Assembly (NCBI GenBank): GCA_013399855.1
Contig: VXAY01005956.1
Span: 2,949,925-3,013,924 of the forward strand
Direction of reading: 5' to 3'
DNA length: 64,000 nt
Origin: Oxyruncus cristatus
Taxonomy: Eukaryota; Chordata; Aves; Passeriformes; Cotingidae
The notes beneath the pieces were generated by a model. The model had not been told where the DNA came from. It was given only the letters and a program-made list of their open reading frames with translations, and did no database searches. The first letter of the stretch is position 1, and every line of letters starts with the position of its first letter. Positions 51,373 to 64,000 of the stretch are shown in pieces. The position numbers and the translations under genes are program-made.

Positions 51373-54300
51373 AAACACTGGAGCATGAAATGGAAGTCAT
51401 AGACTGTGGGCTATCTTGCTAAGTAGTGCTTCACATGCCCACTGGAAACACATCATTTGGGAAAATGGCAGGAGTTTTGGCAACTACTGAAGCAGAGAAA
51501 TCTCTAAGGCTACAACCTCTGTCCCAGCTGAAAAAATCTGTTCATGCCGACTACACTGTGATGCCAGAGTGGGAGGTACCATATGGAATTCATTACTTAC
51601 CCTAATGGTTTATCAATATTCCACTAAAATCAACATGTTCATGCTTTAAAACTTTCGTTGGCACTGATAAGCACACAGCCAATGAAGAGAAGGCAGAAAA
51701 TAGAAAGGAACAAAGGACAGGAAGAGAGGAATATTCCTATTCCTACTTATTACACTACATTGCTGCCAGTCACTGAGAAGAAGTTTGGAAATGGAGTCTG
51801 ACATTATTGTCATTATACTGACATTCTTGACTGTGCTGTGCTACCAACAACAAAATTTAGAAATATTAGGGAAGGTCAATTTCTGAGATACTCCAGTTGA
51901 TGGAATTATATGCCAAAAGTGGTGAGATTTAACAGAAGCCTGACCTCCTTCTTACTTGTAGTTCACCGCTCTGGTAAAGCCAGAGGTGGTAGAAGGTTGG
52001 GAAATACCACTCCAGATGAACATGAGCTCTACTTGACCTCTAGAAATTATTGTAATTAGTGTACATATACACACACATATGTTGGCAAAAGCTTAAACGT
52101 GTCTAACTATTTTTGCAATATAAATAGCAATACTGAAAAATTAACATGCCAGTCTCAGAAACCTGTATTTACCTTCTGCTTAACTGCAACAACACGGAAC
52201 ATAAAAATGCACAAATTTAGAGCCCCATCTGGAAATACCCCATTAAAAAAATTCTTAGATCTGAAGTCCTTAGCAAGCAATGAAAGTACTAATAAAAAGT
52301 ACAAAATTATTATTGTATATTACAAAATGGCGCATATTCAGGTAGATTTGTTAAAGGACCTTGACAAGGACAGAATAATTAATGATTAATATGAATTGCT
52401 AGTTAGTCTAGAAGATCTGTTTGTGATATAAACATGGCTCTAACATACGGCATTTCTGGTTCTTTAGGCAGCAGATAACTTATGACTGGAATTGTCCCCA
52501 ATTCTTTGTCTCTTGCTGTTTTCCTGACAACTTCTGGACTTAAGGTAGTTGTTTATTCCCACCCCTGCCAACATACTTGTCATATGGTGTCCTCTGTAGG
52601 CATTTACATAAAACAAGAAAAAATAAAGAACTAGGGATTACTACACAAGACTGAGGGAAAGACTGCATTGCTTTAAAGCATTCTGATAGAATTCTTTCAT
52701 TTAATAATATTTTTACAGTTTTCCATATCCTGTTCCAGAGCTGAAATATATTCAGCATGGATGAGAAGCCTGCAAAATAAAAGAACCTGCTGCAGCTACA
52801 TGTTTTTTTTGAAACAGGCAATAGAATAACATCTTTGTGCTTACCATTTATATAAACATGCAAAAGGTAACATTTCTCCTTGAAAATCACAGCTAAAATC
52901 AACACAGTGGGCCAGATTAGCTCTTATAATAAATGAAGGAGGTCCATTTTGATGAGAACACGTCTCACTGTTCAGGATGTCAAACAGGGACCAATTAAAA
53001 AGGCATATTCAAACACAGCCTTCCAAAGTCCTAACGCTTATCCTCTCCAATAATCACACCAAACCTTTAAAATTTAGGGGATTTATAGATGTTGATGTGA
53101 AAACATCTGGTTTATATTTTTGTTTTGAAAAAGTAAGGAAACTGGGAAAATTACGGAACTGGAACTTTTAATGAAACACTGTTTTGAACAAGATAAGAAA
53201 AAGACTATTCTGTAACCTAAAACCATGAAAAAAAGCCATATTTTCCAAGGAGAACAAAATATTTAGAGGGGCAAAAATTAAGGAGGGGGGCATGTGAGGG
53301 GTGTTTTTATTAAATGAAGGGTTTGAGCTGTCAATTAAAAGAGCTTTTTGGTCTTATAAAAAAGTTCTTTTTGAAACATACATTCACCAGAGATCTTTAG
53401 AACAAGTGTGTTTCCTACCTTACAAACAGGTCTGAATCACGTCCACGCCACTATAAAAGGAGCTGCATCGAGACAGTGTTTCTATTGCTGGCCACTCATT
53501 AAAGTAGTTTCTCATCATAAGGGTGATGAGTTCTGTGAAGGGTAAATACAACCACTTCTGAAAGAAATAAAGACAGATTTTGACCTTGGTCTGAAAATGG
53601 CACAGTCGAGGGCATACAACGACATTTGACGACATGGGAAATATTAACACATTCAACACATGCAGGGCTTGTTTTCAAGGAGACTTGTTTCTGGATTCCT
53701 GAGGATTTGGTTAGATTCCAAACAACTGTTTAAATCCAGCATGGATTTTACATTTTTAGTTATTGTGCCCCTACCACTGAGATGTTTTACTTTCCTTTTA
53801 AATACTTGTGTGATTGATTGGTTTCTTATTTGATGTTTTTTATACGGCTGGGTTATTTTTGGATTTTTTGAGGGGTTTGTTTTTTTAGTATTATATTCTT
53901 TTATATTTGATGCTTGGTATTCTCTATTTGGTGAATGACTTTGAAAAGGCTTTCTTTTGAAAACAGAGTCATCCAAGGTAAAGGATTAGTAAGGCTGCCT
54001 TGTGAGATCGCTAAAGTTATCTTGTGACTTGGATGACGACCATAAATCATTAACAGAATACATCAAAAAATAAAGCAGGTGAAATGGTGTTTAAGCAGCC
54101 CAAGCAGTGGGATTTCTTCAAAATACATGGTGCAACTGTATAAAAAATGAGTACAGCACCAGAAATTAATATCAACTAAGAACAGACAAAAGGGCTACAT
54201 TCATCAACTAATACAGCCTCCAAGATTAATCTGCCTACCTCTCATCTCCTCTGACTTTAATTAAATCCCTCTGTCTAGTTTCATGACTTGGTAAATCTTA

Positions 54301-57300
54301 TAAAATTAATTCCACACTCCTGTTTGCAAGACTGTTTTACTTCTAACCCTGGCTAGCATGAGAGCCTGGCACCTACTATATCTCCTCATTTGCTTCCATA
54401 TTTAAACAGGCTGTTAAAAATGTTCTTCATGGCCAAGAATTGAATTTAAATATATTTCTAAACCCAGTAATAGAGGATTGCAGTCACACCAGTTACTTTG
54501 AAAAGACCATGTCCTGTAAGCTGTTTAATTATCCTATAAGAATTCAAGTGATTTAAAATGTTTCCACCCCAAAACAATCCTGTAAATCATTTCACAATGC
54601 TTTATCACATTTAAGTACTCTCCAATTTCTCTTCAAGCATGTAAACCATTTCCATCCATTATTCTTTTGCTTTATGAGACTCTGCAATTTGTTTTAAAGA
54701 AGTTGGTTGAATTTCAAAATGGAGCCAACATAAATCTATCATGTGTTTATATTAGTGGAGAACGCACAGAAAATTCTCAATGCAGTGGTGTCCTCCGGGC
54801 ATAATAAATATCAAGGCTGCCTCACACTTTGCTTTATTCCTCCTCTCCTGTGTTTCCTTTTGTACAGCACAAGAGGGAAGCTCCTATGAGCCAAGCAGCC
54901 CATGGCTCTTTGTTCCTGACACGCAGCAGAGTCGCTCACCACACGTCAAAATCATCAAGTTCAGGCAGGTATGGCTGAATCTCTCTCCATAGCCCTGACC
55001 ATTACACCTCCATAAATAATGGAAACAACCTTCAAAATAATGAAGGCAGCAGCAGCAGCACATTGTGATGGGCTGTACTGCATCCCTGTGGCTGAACTGA
55101 GCTTGCCATGTGAGCCTGTAGACACTCGGTAGACATTTGAAGGTGAGCAATCCACAGGACTGTAATCCACTTTCTAGCAGTTCCTTCTAAGCACTAAACA
55201 GAAGGCAGAAGCGTGTAATATGTCGTTAAGAAATTGCCCTGCTTGCAGAACAAAATCACCTCTCACTGTGACTGCCTTGTTCCAGCTCACCGCTGTCCTC
55301 GGCTTCCCTCGATCTGTCAGGAGGAGGCACATTCTGTGAGCTTTCCAAGGCTATTGATTCTGACATGCCTGCCATTTCCTTAGCAAAATAACTTGCCTGT
55401 TTCCTACATAGAACCCTGGCAAGGGAACATTTACCATCTGGCTCTTAAAGAAGGGTCAAGGAGCAATGCCAAGACATATTGTTCTGCTCAAACACGTCAG
55501 TGATCCCTTTATCTTCAGATGGGATTTGGTAAGTTGCCTTGACTAGCAGAACAGCATCGCTGCTGTTTCACTCTCTGCCTTTGAAACAGCGAAACTGAAA
55601 GCCCTAAGTCCTATATTGCACCCTCTTAAATCACTCGAGGTAAACAAATATCCTGCCAGCTGCCCCTTCCACAGCAAAATAAAAATAAAAAATAAAAGAA
55701 TAAACCAACACAGGCTGGCATATTTCCAGGCAGCTAAAACACTGATGGGCTCAGTGAAAGGGGAGAGGGTACACACCTCAGGGGGCAAGGTTCTAAGACT
55801 GCCCAGCAGTGGATGAGAAATTTTTGATTCAGTTCTGTAAGATTCAAGAAAAAGCATCACACTCTGACTCTGAATAGGGTCATGCCCTTGATGGTGCTTA
55901 AATGAGTTCCTGTGTAGTTTTCTGCCGAGGAGTTAAAGGCCAAGAGCAATGTTCCCTTGAGGGTAGGGTTTAACAAGAACCAGCTGTGAGGTTTAGCAGC
56001 TGCAGGACAGCCCCACACCCTGCTCTAAGCACGCTGCCCTCACTCAGTTTCTGTGTGGAAAAGCAGCCCACTGGAGACCTTCCAAATGTTCCTGTTTTGT
56101 CTCACCTGTGACACCGTCCCACAAAAATGTCGGATCTCCACGAACAGCAAGTGGTGCTTATCCCAAGTACTCATTCCTTTTCCGAAGCACCTGGCATGGC
56201 CGTGTGTCTGTTCACTGGGTTAATCCCTCAGAAAGGGTGTCTTTTGATGGAATTAGAAAACTGTCCCACAAAAAGGAGGCGGGAGGGGATTTTCCAAATC
56301 TCTCTACACGGAGACAAAATTCAGCCAACAACCCGACCACACCTGCTCCGTCTGCTGTTGATCACGGCTGAATTCACAGCTGCACAGGCAGCTATTTTGC
56401 ATCAGTGTCACAATGATGTCAGAAAAGAACCTATCAGTAAAAGAAGAGGTCTCGGAATAATTTGTAAGGGTTGACAAACAACTTAAAGTGGTAGCAATTA
56501 AAAGCACACAGAAGGTGACAGTATTGCTTGCAAAAGGGCATGAGAATTTGTATGGTTATAATAAGTAAAACCATTATAATTATTGAGATACAATAAATAT
56601 TAGTTTATTAATTTATTTTTATGATTGATACCTCAGGCAAAGAAGAGTGAACATCATCTGAAAGAATCCACTGCAAGATGTGAAGTGAGGATGTTCTTTC
56701 GTATTATTTCTTCAAAATTATAGGACCTATCCCTCCACTATGAATAACAAATTATATTAGCTGAACTAAAATCAGCTAAACCAGGCACTCACAAGTTGTA
56801 TGATAAAGAGCTCCACAGGGAAAACATCTTAAACAAAAGACTACCAGAAATGTCACCTGCCCTCTAAAATAAACAGTCTCTTGCAGAATTGTATCAATAG
56901 AAGAATACAGTTAAAATTATTAAAGCAGTAACTTTACTTCATTTTCTAGACTTCTATCAAATTTTAAAATTCTGAAGGAGAATTGGCTCTGTTTGACTAT
57001 ACAGTTGGCTGGAGGACAGTGGAGGTACTTAGACATATCAGAAAACAGCACATTTGCATGTGTAGCTTGTTAAAACTAAAAGCAGTGGTTCCGAAAATCT
57101 AAGTTAGAAATATCAGAGCCAGAAATACCTGAAGCTATAAAATAAGACACAAATACTCAGTTACTGAAGACTTTGGTACTATTTAGCTTTGTCAGGAAGG
57201 GTAAACACATACACACTTTTGTTTCCCAAATTGTCACTGACATATCAAAGTGGGGGGGGAAGATGAAAGGCTTAGGACTCAACTGGTACCATCAAAAAGA

Positions 57301-58620
57301 AAAATAAACTTTAAATCGTGGCTCAGATTCAGAACGATGTGAGAGTTCTGAAGCTGGAAAATGTCCTCTGGAAACTATTTGAAAGAGAGCACGCTCTTGA
57401 GTTGAATTCCCTCTGTTTTGTTCGGGAGTTGAAGGAACCGAATGGAACTAGTGTGATTACGCCTTCTAAGCTACAAATTGGTTAGAAGAGAGAAATCAGA
57501 TTATTTCAGGTAAACGTTTGCCACGTGGTGCTTTACTGGGAGCTCATTCTAAACAAAAAAAAAAACCAAAACAGGGTGAATTTGGAGAGAGTAGTCTTCA
57601 GTCAGAATTTGCCCCCCATTTGTTTCCTGCACACATCCTCTGTGACCAGCTGGCTACCGCGTGGAACGCTGTACACGCTTATTCCCAAAGGTGAACAAAC
57701 TCAGCACTGACCTGGCAACTCTGCAACACAACAGGAACTGCTAAAAGAGGAGCAAATGTTCAAGCCTCACGCTAAGAATATTACAGCCACATCTATTTCC
57801 TGAGAAAAGGAACCAACTCCAATGGCAGAGAGCTTAGTTAAAGCAAGAAGGGGAAAAAAAAAAAAAAAAACCAAACACCACAGACGTTCCATCTGGTTTT
57901 CCAGCTGCTTCTGGAAAGAAAAATCCTCTCCCTGTTGAAAATTACAAAATTGTTGTTGTAGTGCAGCTTTTTCCGAAAAAGGCACAAGAATTCTTGACTG
58001 ACGAGCCCTTTCAACAATGGTACAAGTCAAGTTTTGTCTTGCACTTGTTACATTATTTGCATGTGAGGCACTTTAGCAATTACACACATGAGAGATTAAA
58101 TAAGACTGAAGGAATTGCAGGAATATGCTGTGATCAAAATAACAACTTTCAGTCTAAGGAAAAGAATAAACAAAGCACAGGCCAAAAAGCTGTTTCTCTA
58201 ATAAAAAAAAAATATTTTATTTCCTTGAATTTAAAATCTGTGAAGGAATTTTAGCTGCCCACTAGCCTGAAGTAGGGAAAGATGAGGGAACTAACAGTTT
58301 TGACCAGTCAAAAAATGAATTTTTTGAGAAAAATTACGAAACATTTTTTGTTGGCACATCCCACAGCATTGTTGGATTTCCTGGCAAAATGGGCATATAC
58401 AGGAAAAGTCATTATTGCTGAAAGTCAAGTACTTGACTCTGCAAATGCCACTGTAAGCTCCCTGACCCTTCCCCTTTGTGGCCCAAGCTCCTTGGTCAGC
58501 ACGTCCCAACTGGAAAACTGATCCCATTTTGGAGAACAGCGGTAGAAAGAATCCCAAATCCACCTCAATTGTGTTGCCTTTAGGCTTAGTACTATTGTTT
58601 TTCTTAATAAGGGTATTTCA
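51373..58620. other. Non-genic stretch
   Basis: About 7.2 kb with no supportable gene. The T/G-rich tract at 53,808-53,890 gives a spurious K/N/Q-rich 107-codon minus frame (53,653-53,976). Other short tracts are (GCA)5 at 55,046-55,060, A-rich (AAAAT)n at 55,674-55,705 and A17 at 57,854-57,870. The frames around 56,108-56,474 and 58,291-58,563 are short and unrecognised. Confidence 0.5.
53808..53890. repeat. T/G-rich low-complexity tract
   Basis: T- and G-dominated, with TTTTGGATTTTTTGAGGGG resembling the tract at 2,415-2,445. Its complement is A/C-rich like the other tracts in this window. Confidence 0.6.
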
Positions 58621-58624
58621 TATT

Positions 58625-58930
58625 CTGGCTTCACTCAGCAGTCAGAGGAAAGCTGCCTCTTTCCTCCGTGCTGCTCCTCACCGGGAGAGGAGCCAAAGCA
58701 GGGTGTGGTGGTGCTTCCCACAAGCTGCTCCTGTGTGCCCAGCTCTGTGGCACGAGGCCCCTTCCAAATCTTCATGGCATCACATCTGGCCCCTTTCTGA
58801 TCTCTACCTGTCAGCCTTTCCTGAAGGCCAAGTGCACCTTCAAAACCAACCAACCAACCAGTCCAACCCCAAGGTGCATTCGACCTTCATGTCCCAAGCA
58901 CCATTCAAGACCCAGAGGAGGATGTAGACA
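58625..58930. other. GC-richer segment with overlapping open frames
   Basis: Plus frames of 149 codons (58,478-58,927) and 155 codons (58,668-59,135) and minus frames overlap here. Such multi-frame openness is typical of locally higher GC, not of a gene. The two plus-strand peptides show no known domain. A (CCAA)n microsatellite of about four units sits at 58,846-58,860. An old unassigned repeat is possible. Confidence 0.25.
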
Positions 58931-60540
58931 TTCTTTTTGCTTACTAGTGGAAGGAGTTGTGCTCATCCTGCCTCATTCTATCCCAAACAGAGCTTGCTTG
59001 TATGAGAAACCGAGCACAACCCACACTTTTCCCCACTCTGGTGAGATCTCTGCTTCCACCACTCCCCTTCAGACCCCGCTACTGCCAAAGTGCCTTTTAA
59101 AATGCAGCATCACAGGCTCATTATTCCCTTTTTGAGACAAGGTTCTTTGTACTGATTGGCAAATCCCAGGATTAGTTAATCTGTAAATTCCACAATACAT
59201 TCCTTATTTCTAAAACCTTCCTCTTATCTAAATGAAAGCTGCTTTGACTATTTTTGTTTTTCCTTTTCTCGTATCTCAGGCCCTTGGGAGATGATTGTTG
59301 CACCACAGCTCTGGGGAGGTAGTGGGGGTAAAGTTCAATTGTTTGAAGCTGGGCAAAAGTGTCAATAGACTCCCACCACATCCATAAAACCAGACAGAAA
59401 ATGAGTACATAAACTCTCCATAGAGTACTTTGAATATTTGTACTTCTCAAATTCTTTGCTGTGCCAGTAGTCTCAAGGCTAATGACTTTTCACAAAGAGC
59501 TAAAATTAATGAAGTACTGCTTAACAGTCCCTCTCAACTTCATAAGAAATGTAAAGTAGTTCTTCCTAATTCTACTCAGCCAACTCCTTGAATTTCAAAT
59601 GTAATTTTGGATTGTTTTGGTCAAAGAAGCAAGGGCTGTCAGAGCAAATCAACAAAAGTCATTTCTGAAGATGAAACTTTGCTAAAACAGACAGTGGGGT
59701 TTTTTTCCTCACCTCAGTAACTTCCATATGATATTTTGATCCTTGAATATTTTTCCAGATGCAATAAAATGTTTCCGCAATATTGCAGTTTGTTAATAAA
59801 ATATTTTCATATTAAGAAGTAGGAGAAGTGAAGAAAAACAGGCAAGGAATTGAAAGAGACACATACAAAAAGAGAAGACAGAGGAAAAAAGAGATCACAG
59901 CCTAAAAACAAAATAAAATTGATACATTTGCTTTTATGCTTTGTGAAAATGGGTGAGACTAATGCTGACTAGTAAAATGCCACTTAGCAACACTGGCATC
60001 AAAGGTTCTACAACGAATTTATGAAAACTAACACCATGTAAATGCATTTTAAACACATTGTAACAGCTCTTGATGTGCTAGAAATCATAGGTAAAATGAA
60101 ATTTCTTCTTTTCTCTTTAGAAATCTGATTGCAAATGCTGTTCTTTCTTCTGTGGAGTATAAGACAACTTTAATTTTTGGATTGGCAATTTCACAAAGCA
60201 CATGAAAAACAGATTCTCAGATGAATAACTCTCATTTTTTGTGCTGAAAAATAAAATAAATAAACAAACAAACAAAAAAAACCACCAAAAAATCCTAAAT
60301 CCTGCAGGCTTTAATATAAATGAAACTTTTAAGATTCCATAGGAAGTTTCATGTAAGATTCTCTAAAGGGAGAAACATGTCCTTCCTATAGGTCTTTTGA
60401 ACCATTATTAGACTGTGAGAGCAGGACTAATTTTCTATTAACTTTTATGGGATATTAAAAAAAAAAAAAAAAAAAGAAAAACTAGGGAAAATTAATTTCT
60501 TATTAAGTTCCATGATTATTTCTTGAGGCATATTGTGGTA
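58931..60540. other. Non-genic AT-rich stretch
   Basis: No gene is supported. A pyrimidine-rich acceptor-like run ending in CTTTAG lies at 60,101-60,120 and is followed by a 27-codon open frame (listed as a finding only). A-rich tracts occur at 60,247-60,292, with CAAA units, and at 60,457-60,475. Confidence 0.5.
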
Positions 60541-60940
60541 TTATTATAAATAATGATAATCTATCATTTGTACAGCACATTTCACCTTCAAAGAACTTTA
60601 CAAACATTAGGTGATAGTAAATCTTTTCTGATTGAGCAGGAACATCAGTGCTTTCCAGAGAAACCGTGTGAGCTCTATCATCACCTCAGAACTGCATTTA
60701 GAACAATGTCTGGCTTTGCTGAATTTCAGCATCTCAGTCTACTGGGGCTGAAAATATGACAGTGAACCTAAACTTTGTCCAAAATTCAGAACTTTCAGAC
60801 ATGGACCATTAAAGACATGCACGCAACTAAACATAAGTTTCTGAGCAGGGAGGTTGTTTCCAGGAGATGGATGGATGCAGGGAAGTTGCATGGCTTGCTC
60901 AAAGTCACTGGTATGAGTGTTGGAAGCTCAGAGTTGTCAG
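60541..60940 (+). repeat. Split fossil L3/MIR-type repeat copy
   Basis: The first part, at about 60,541-60,620, reads TTTGTACAGCACATTTCACC, then TTCAAAGAACTTTACAAACA and TTAGGTGAT. This parallels the old L3/CR1-like tail (TATATAGCGCCTTTCATC, CTCAAAGCACTTTACAAACA, TTAAGTGAT). The second part, at about 60,868-60,935, reads GATGGATGCAGGGAAGTTGC, then TGGCTTGCTCAAAGTCACTG and GTTGGAAGCTCAGAG. This parallels GGGAAACTGAGGCAGAGAAG, TGACTTGCTCAAGGTCAC and GTGGCAGAGCTCAGA. About 250 unmatched bases separate the two parts, so the copy was probably split by an insertion or is strongly diverged in between. Confidence 0.55.
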
Positions 60941-63900
60941 CATCAAGGAGTGGAAATGTGAATAAGTGATGACTAAAATTGTTTATGTCCCACAGAGTTC
61001 TCGTTTAAATCAAAGGCAAAACTGACTTCAAAGGCAGCTGGAGCACACAAATAGTGTATGTAAAAAACTATGAACATTTTGCTTATGAAGACAGCTAATA
61101 TTTTATAACTGTGACTGTTGCGCCCAAAGCTTATTTCTCCCTGCAGAATGTATTCCCCAATATTTATATCCATTTATATTCACAAGGATTAAGAACAGTG
61201 GAGCTGTCTCAACCAGTTAGTAAAATCTCCCATGCAAAGGCTGTAATCCTGAACATTACTGGAGCTGAATTACAGACCATGACCCTCAAAATCTGCAGAC
61301 AGCAGTTCTCCCAAATGCAATTCCACACTGCCAACCTGGACTAAGCCAGCTCCAACTGGAAATCACTTCTAAGTAAACAATATGATGGTCCAAATCAGTG
61401 CTTAGCTTACTGCCACCAACATCCATGCAGTTACCCCAGGGATAAGTTGTTCCATTTTGCCTAAATTAGTTTGCTCTTAAGTCTTGAGGTTACATATTTT
61501 TATATATGCTTTTATGAAAGTCCACATACAACCCTCACTAATCAAAGAGCCTTAAAAGTACAGCATGCTGAGTAAAGTCCAAGTTCAAAATTCTTTCGAG
61601 TTTTAAAAGAATCTCAAGTCCTAAGCAAAGTATCTAAACAACTAGATTTAGACCATATTTTTACATTTAATTTTACTTTAATTCAATGCCTGTTTTGCTG
61701 AGAGTTTATTGCTCAGTTATACTAATTCCTGAAAGATAATTGCATGACAAATTGTCAGGCTACATAACAGACGTGATTTAAAACCAACTGTGACATGAAC
61801 ACAGGGGAAATACAGTGCCATTAATCTTAATGAAATGTGATTAGAAATTATGAGATAAAAATACCAGACTCTCATTTTGAACATTATTATATAATGTCAT
61901 GGGTTTTGCATTTGTGTGCATATATTTGTATATGTATTAGTAAGTTCTGTAGGCAACATACTGCCACAGCTTGGTTGGTCTGAGCCTAGGGAGCAGACTT
62001 TCCTTTTGAAATCAGTAAGAGTTTTGTTATAGACTTCTTTGGAAACAGATATCCTTCCTATATTATTCATAAAAATTGACACATTAATGCCCAGAAAAAG
62101 TGAGAGGGATCTGACATGATGTGCAAGTATTACCTTTGTACTCCAGAAGGTGATACAGGGCTTTGAAAGGAAAATATATCTTTGTTGCTTCAAAACCTAT
62201 TTGAAGTCTTTTTAGTGTTCAGCTATAAATCTGAGCAAAATTTCTCTCTGTCAGTTACAGAACAATCTGGCATCACTAAATCTGCTGAACTGTCACAGTG
62301 GTCAATTGGACCCATACTTTCAGCATAATTTCGTAAGGAAAGGAAATTTCTGTGATTCTACTGTGTTCATTTGTCAGATGGTGAGTGCTTAAGAGGCCAT
62401 TATTACTAAGATGTTAGAAAATCCAAGCAAGCACTGTAACAGGTAAGAAAGCAGATTCCAGTTTTCTACTGCTTTTGAAACTACCTGGTTCAGTTGTACA
62501 AGGTATGGCCTTTACCACTGCTGGGTGACAGGACAGAATTGTCAGGAGCAGGCCATTAGTCAGTGGTTATCTTTTACAGCTCGCAGCCTACTGATGGCAG
62601 AAGAAAATTGGGTGAATCCGCCATTGTTTTCGCCTTGATAAATACCAAGTTCTTTCTGGTAACCACAACTCAAAGGAAAAGCAGAAGAAAATATAATTTC
62701 GGGTCCCAAGATGTCTTCTAAGTGAAATTGTCTTTGATAAGCAACCTTCACTATCAGAAATACTCTGGAGAAATGCCACGGGGGTGTCACTCAAAGACCT
62801 CTTCACCTTTCCAGGAGAGACTTGCTGAAAGCAGCCCCTGCAAGACACTAATTCAGAGTATCCCTAGTTCACTGTACACCAAGGATCAGAGCTTTTGATT
62901 TTGCTGAGCTAAAACTGAGCTAAATCTTTGCCACCTCACCTCCATTTCAATGTTGCAAAATAAAGCACTGGAGCACACAGGACTAGCTAGGAGTTGCTGC
63001 AGCAGAGCTGTCACCATGGCAAAGCATGGACGTGAAGAATCAAAGAGCAGGAAACTGTTTTCTTCTCTCCCTGGCAAGTGAATTCCACCTACGCAAAGCC
63101 CTGCTAGAGGCTGCAAATGTTCTGTATCAGCGTCTGCTCACAAGCCTAAGAAAGCATTTAATTCGGAGACCCTCTTCTAGGAAGAGATAAAGGCCAAGTT
63201 AGGAGTTCATGTTCATAAAGGACATTAATATCAGAGGCCTTTATTGCATTATGGACTAATTCACTATTGGAATCCACATATGGACTCAGGCTATTTGAGT
63301 AAATCTGGCTTTCTATTTTCATCAAGTGCTCATTAATAAGAGTCTGAGGCAGAAAATGATGGCAAATCATTTTCTAATTTTTAATTTAACTCTAAGATTG
63401 CTCTGATAACCATATTGGCCTGGAAATAAACAACAATAAATGCAGACTGGCATCCACAAAAAGGAAAGAAAGTTCTCTAACCACTGTAATTAATATTGCT
63501 AGGCTGCATACTGTAAGGTCCCTGTGTTCTCAGAGTTGTGGTGTGCTAGCTAAAATCTGTTCAGTCAGGCTGATTTTGGCTTTCGTCCACATATATTAAT
63601 TTTGCCCAGAAGCATTCCAGAAACTTAATTAAGCTGGCAGGTTGCATTCTCTTATGGTCCATCTTGAACACAGTCTCATTTTTAAAAGTTGAATTAGGGA
63701 ACATATTCATTTGGGCTGCCTACTTAAAACTCTTGGAGAAAGAAAAAAAAAAAAGGTTAAATAAAAAAGAAAGAAACCATCTTCTCTCAAAGCACGACTG
63801 TTTAATTTTCCATGAAAGAGCTGGGTTGTTCGTACTGAAGTATGTTTTTAAAGCATTTCTTTTCCTAGAAGTGAAGGTGCAGGCTTTGCAGTAAATAGCT

Positions 63901-64000
63901 GGTCAACTCCTCACTCTGCTTCTGGTTCTCCCCCTTCAAAAGTACAGTTCATTCTCTGACATTTTGTTATATACTCGGACCTTGACTGTTCAACTACTGG
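60941..64000. other. Non-genic AT-rich stretch
   Basis: Nothing I can name is seen. Open frames are at most 98 codons (61,897-62,193, minus) and unrecognised. An A12 run lies near 63,743-63,754. Confidence 0.5.

Noticed and set aside
53653..53976. 107-codon minus frame rich in K, N and Q
   Set aside because: It is a by-product of the T/G-rich low-complexity tract on the plus strand.
57075..57095. hAT-like end (CAGTGGTTCCGAAAA)
   Set aside because: No matching opposite end or duplication was found nearby.
58478..59135. Two overlapping plus frames of 149 and 155 codons
   Set aside because: Openness in several frames and on both strands is explained by locally higher GC. No domain, signal or splice context was seen.
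1..64000. CRISPR arrays, operons, phage or plasmid modules
   Set aside because: There are no regularly spaced repeats, ribosome-binding-site spaced genes or long frames. Composition and the CR1 LINE point to a vertebrate nuclear genome.
1..64000. Endogenous viral elements (retroviral, hepadnaviral, bornaviral, parvoviral)
   Set aside because: None of the open frames showed a recognisable viral motif or length. I identified no LTR pair. The GC-richer island at 15,440 could not be tied to an LTR.

Overview
The window looks like non-coding DNA from a bird nuclear chromosome, either intergenic or deep inside a large intron. The main evidence is one clear CR1 LINE copy at about 11,930-12,875 whose wording is that of avian CR1. 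Supporting it are low overall interspersed-repeat density, AT-rich and mostly CpG-poor sequence, many short A-rich or A/C-rich tracts, and small degraded fossils of very old amniote repeats. A crocodilian or turtle source cannot be fully excluded, because CR1 and the same fossil repeats occur there too. I saw no Alu, L1 or other mammalian-type young repeats, and no bacterial or viral gene organisation.

I cannot support any complete protein-coding gene. Every open frame is short (at most 160 codons) and none shows a domain I recognise apart from the CR1-derived pieces. Three exon-like structures rest on splice-signal and reading-frame logic only. They are a terminal-exon candidate at 1,436-about 2,215, an internal-exon candidate at 28,556-28,685 with strong signals on both sides, and a weaker one at about 60,121. 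All are low confidence.

Layout: 1-2,215 is AT-rich DNA ending in the terminal-exon candidate. 2,216-11,929 is unremarkable DNA with A/C-rich simple tracts. 11,930-12,875 is the CR1 copy, which lacks its reverse-transcriptase core and its 3' end. 15,440-16,170 is a GC-richer island of unknown origin. 16,171-28,550 is AT-rich desert with a possible hAT-type remnant near 23,310. 28,556-28,912 is a CpG-dense patch containing the internal-exon candidate. 31,690-32,000 is a homeobox/octamer-rich AT block that could be a conserved non-coding element. 40,300-48,890 holds several fragments that match the very old L3/MIR-type repeat tail. 51,322-51,372 is a 50-bp CpG cluster. 60,541-60,940 holds a split copy of the same old repeat.

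No undescribed gene system is visible. The items most worth checking are the two CpG-dense patches, the exon candidates, and the fossil repeat fragments that may have been retained as regulatory sequence. Everything was read by eye. Family assignments come from remembered consensus wording, not from a database search.
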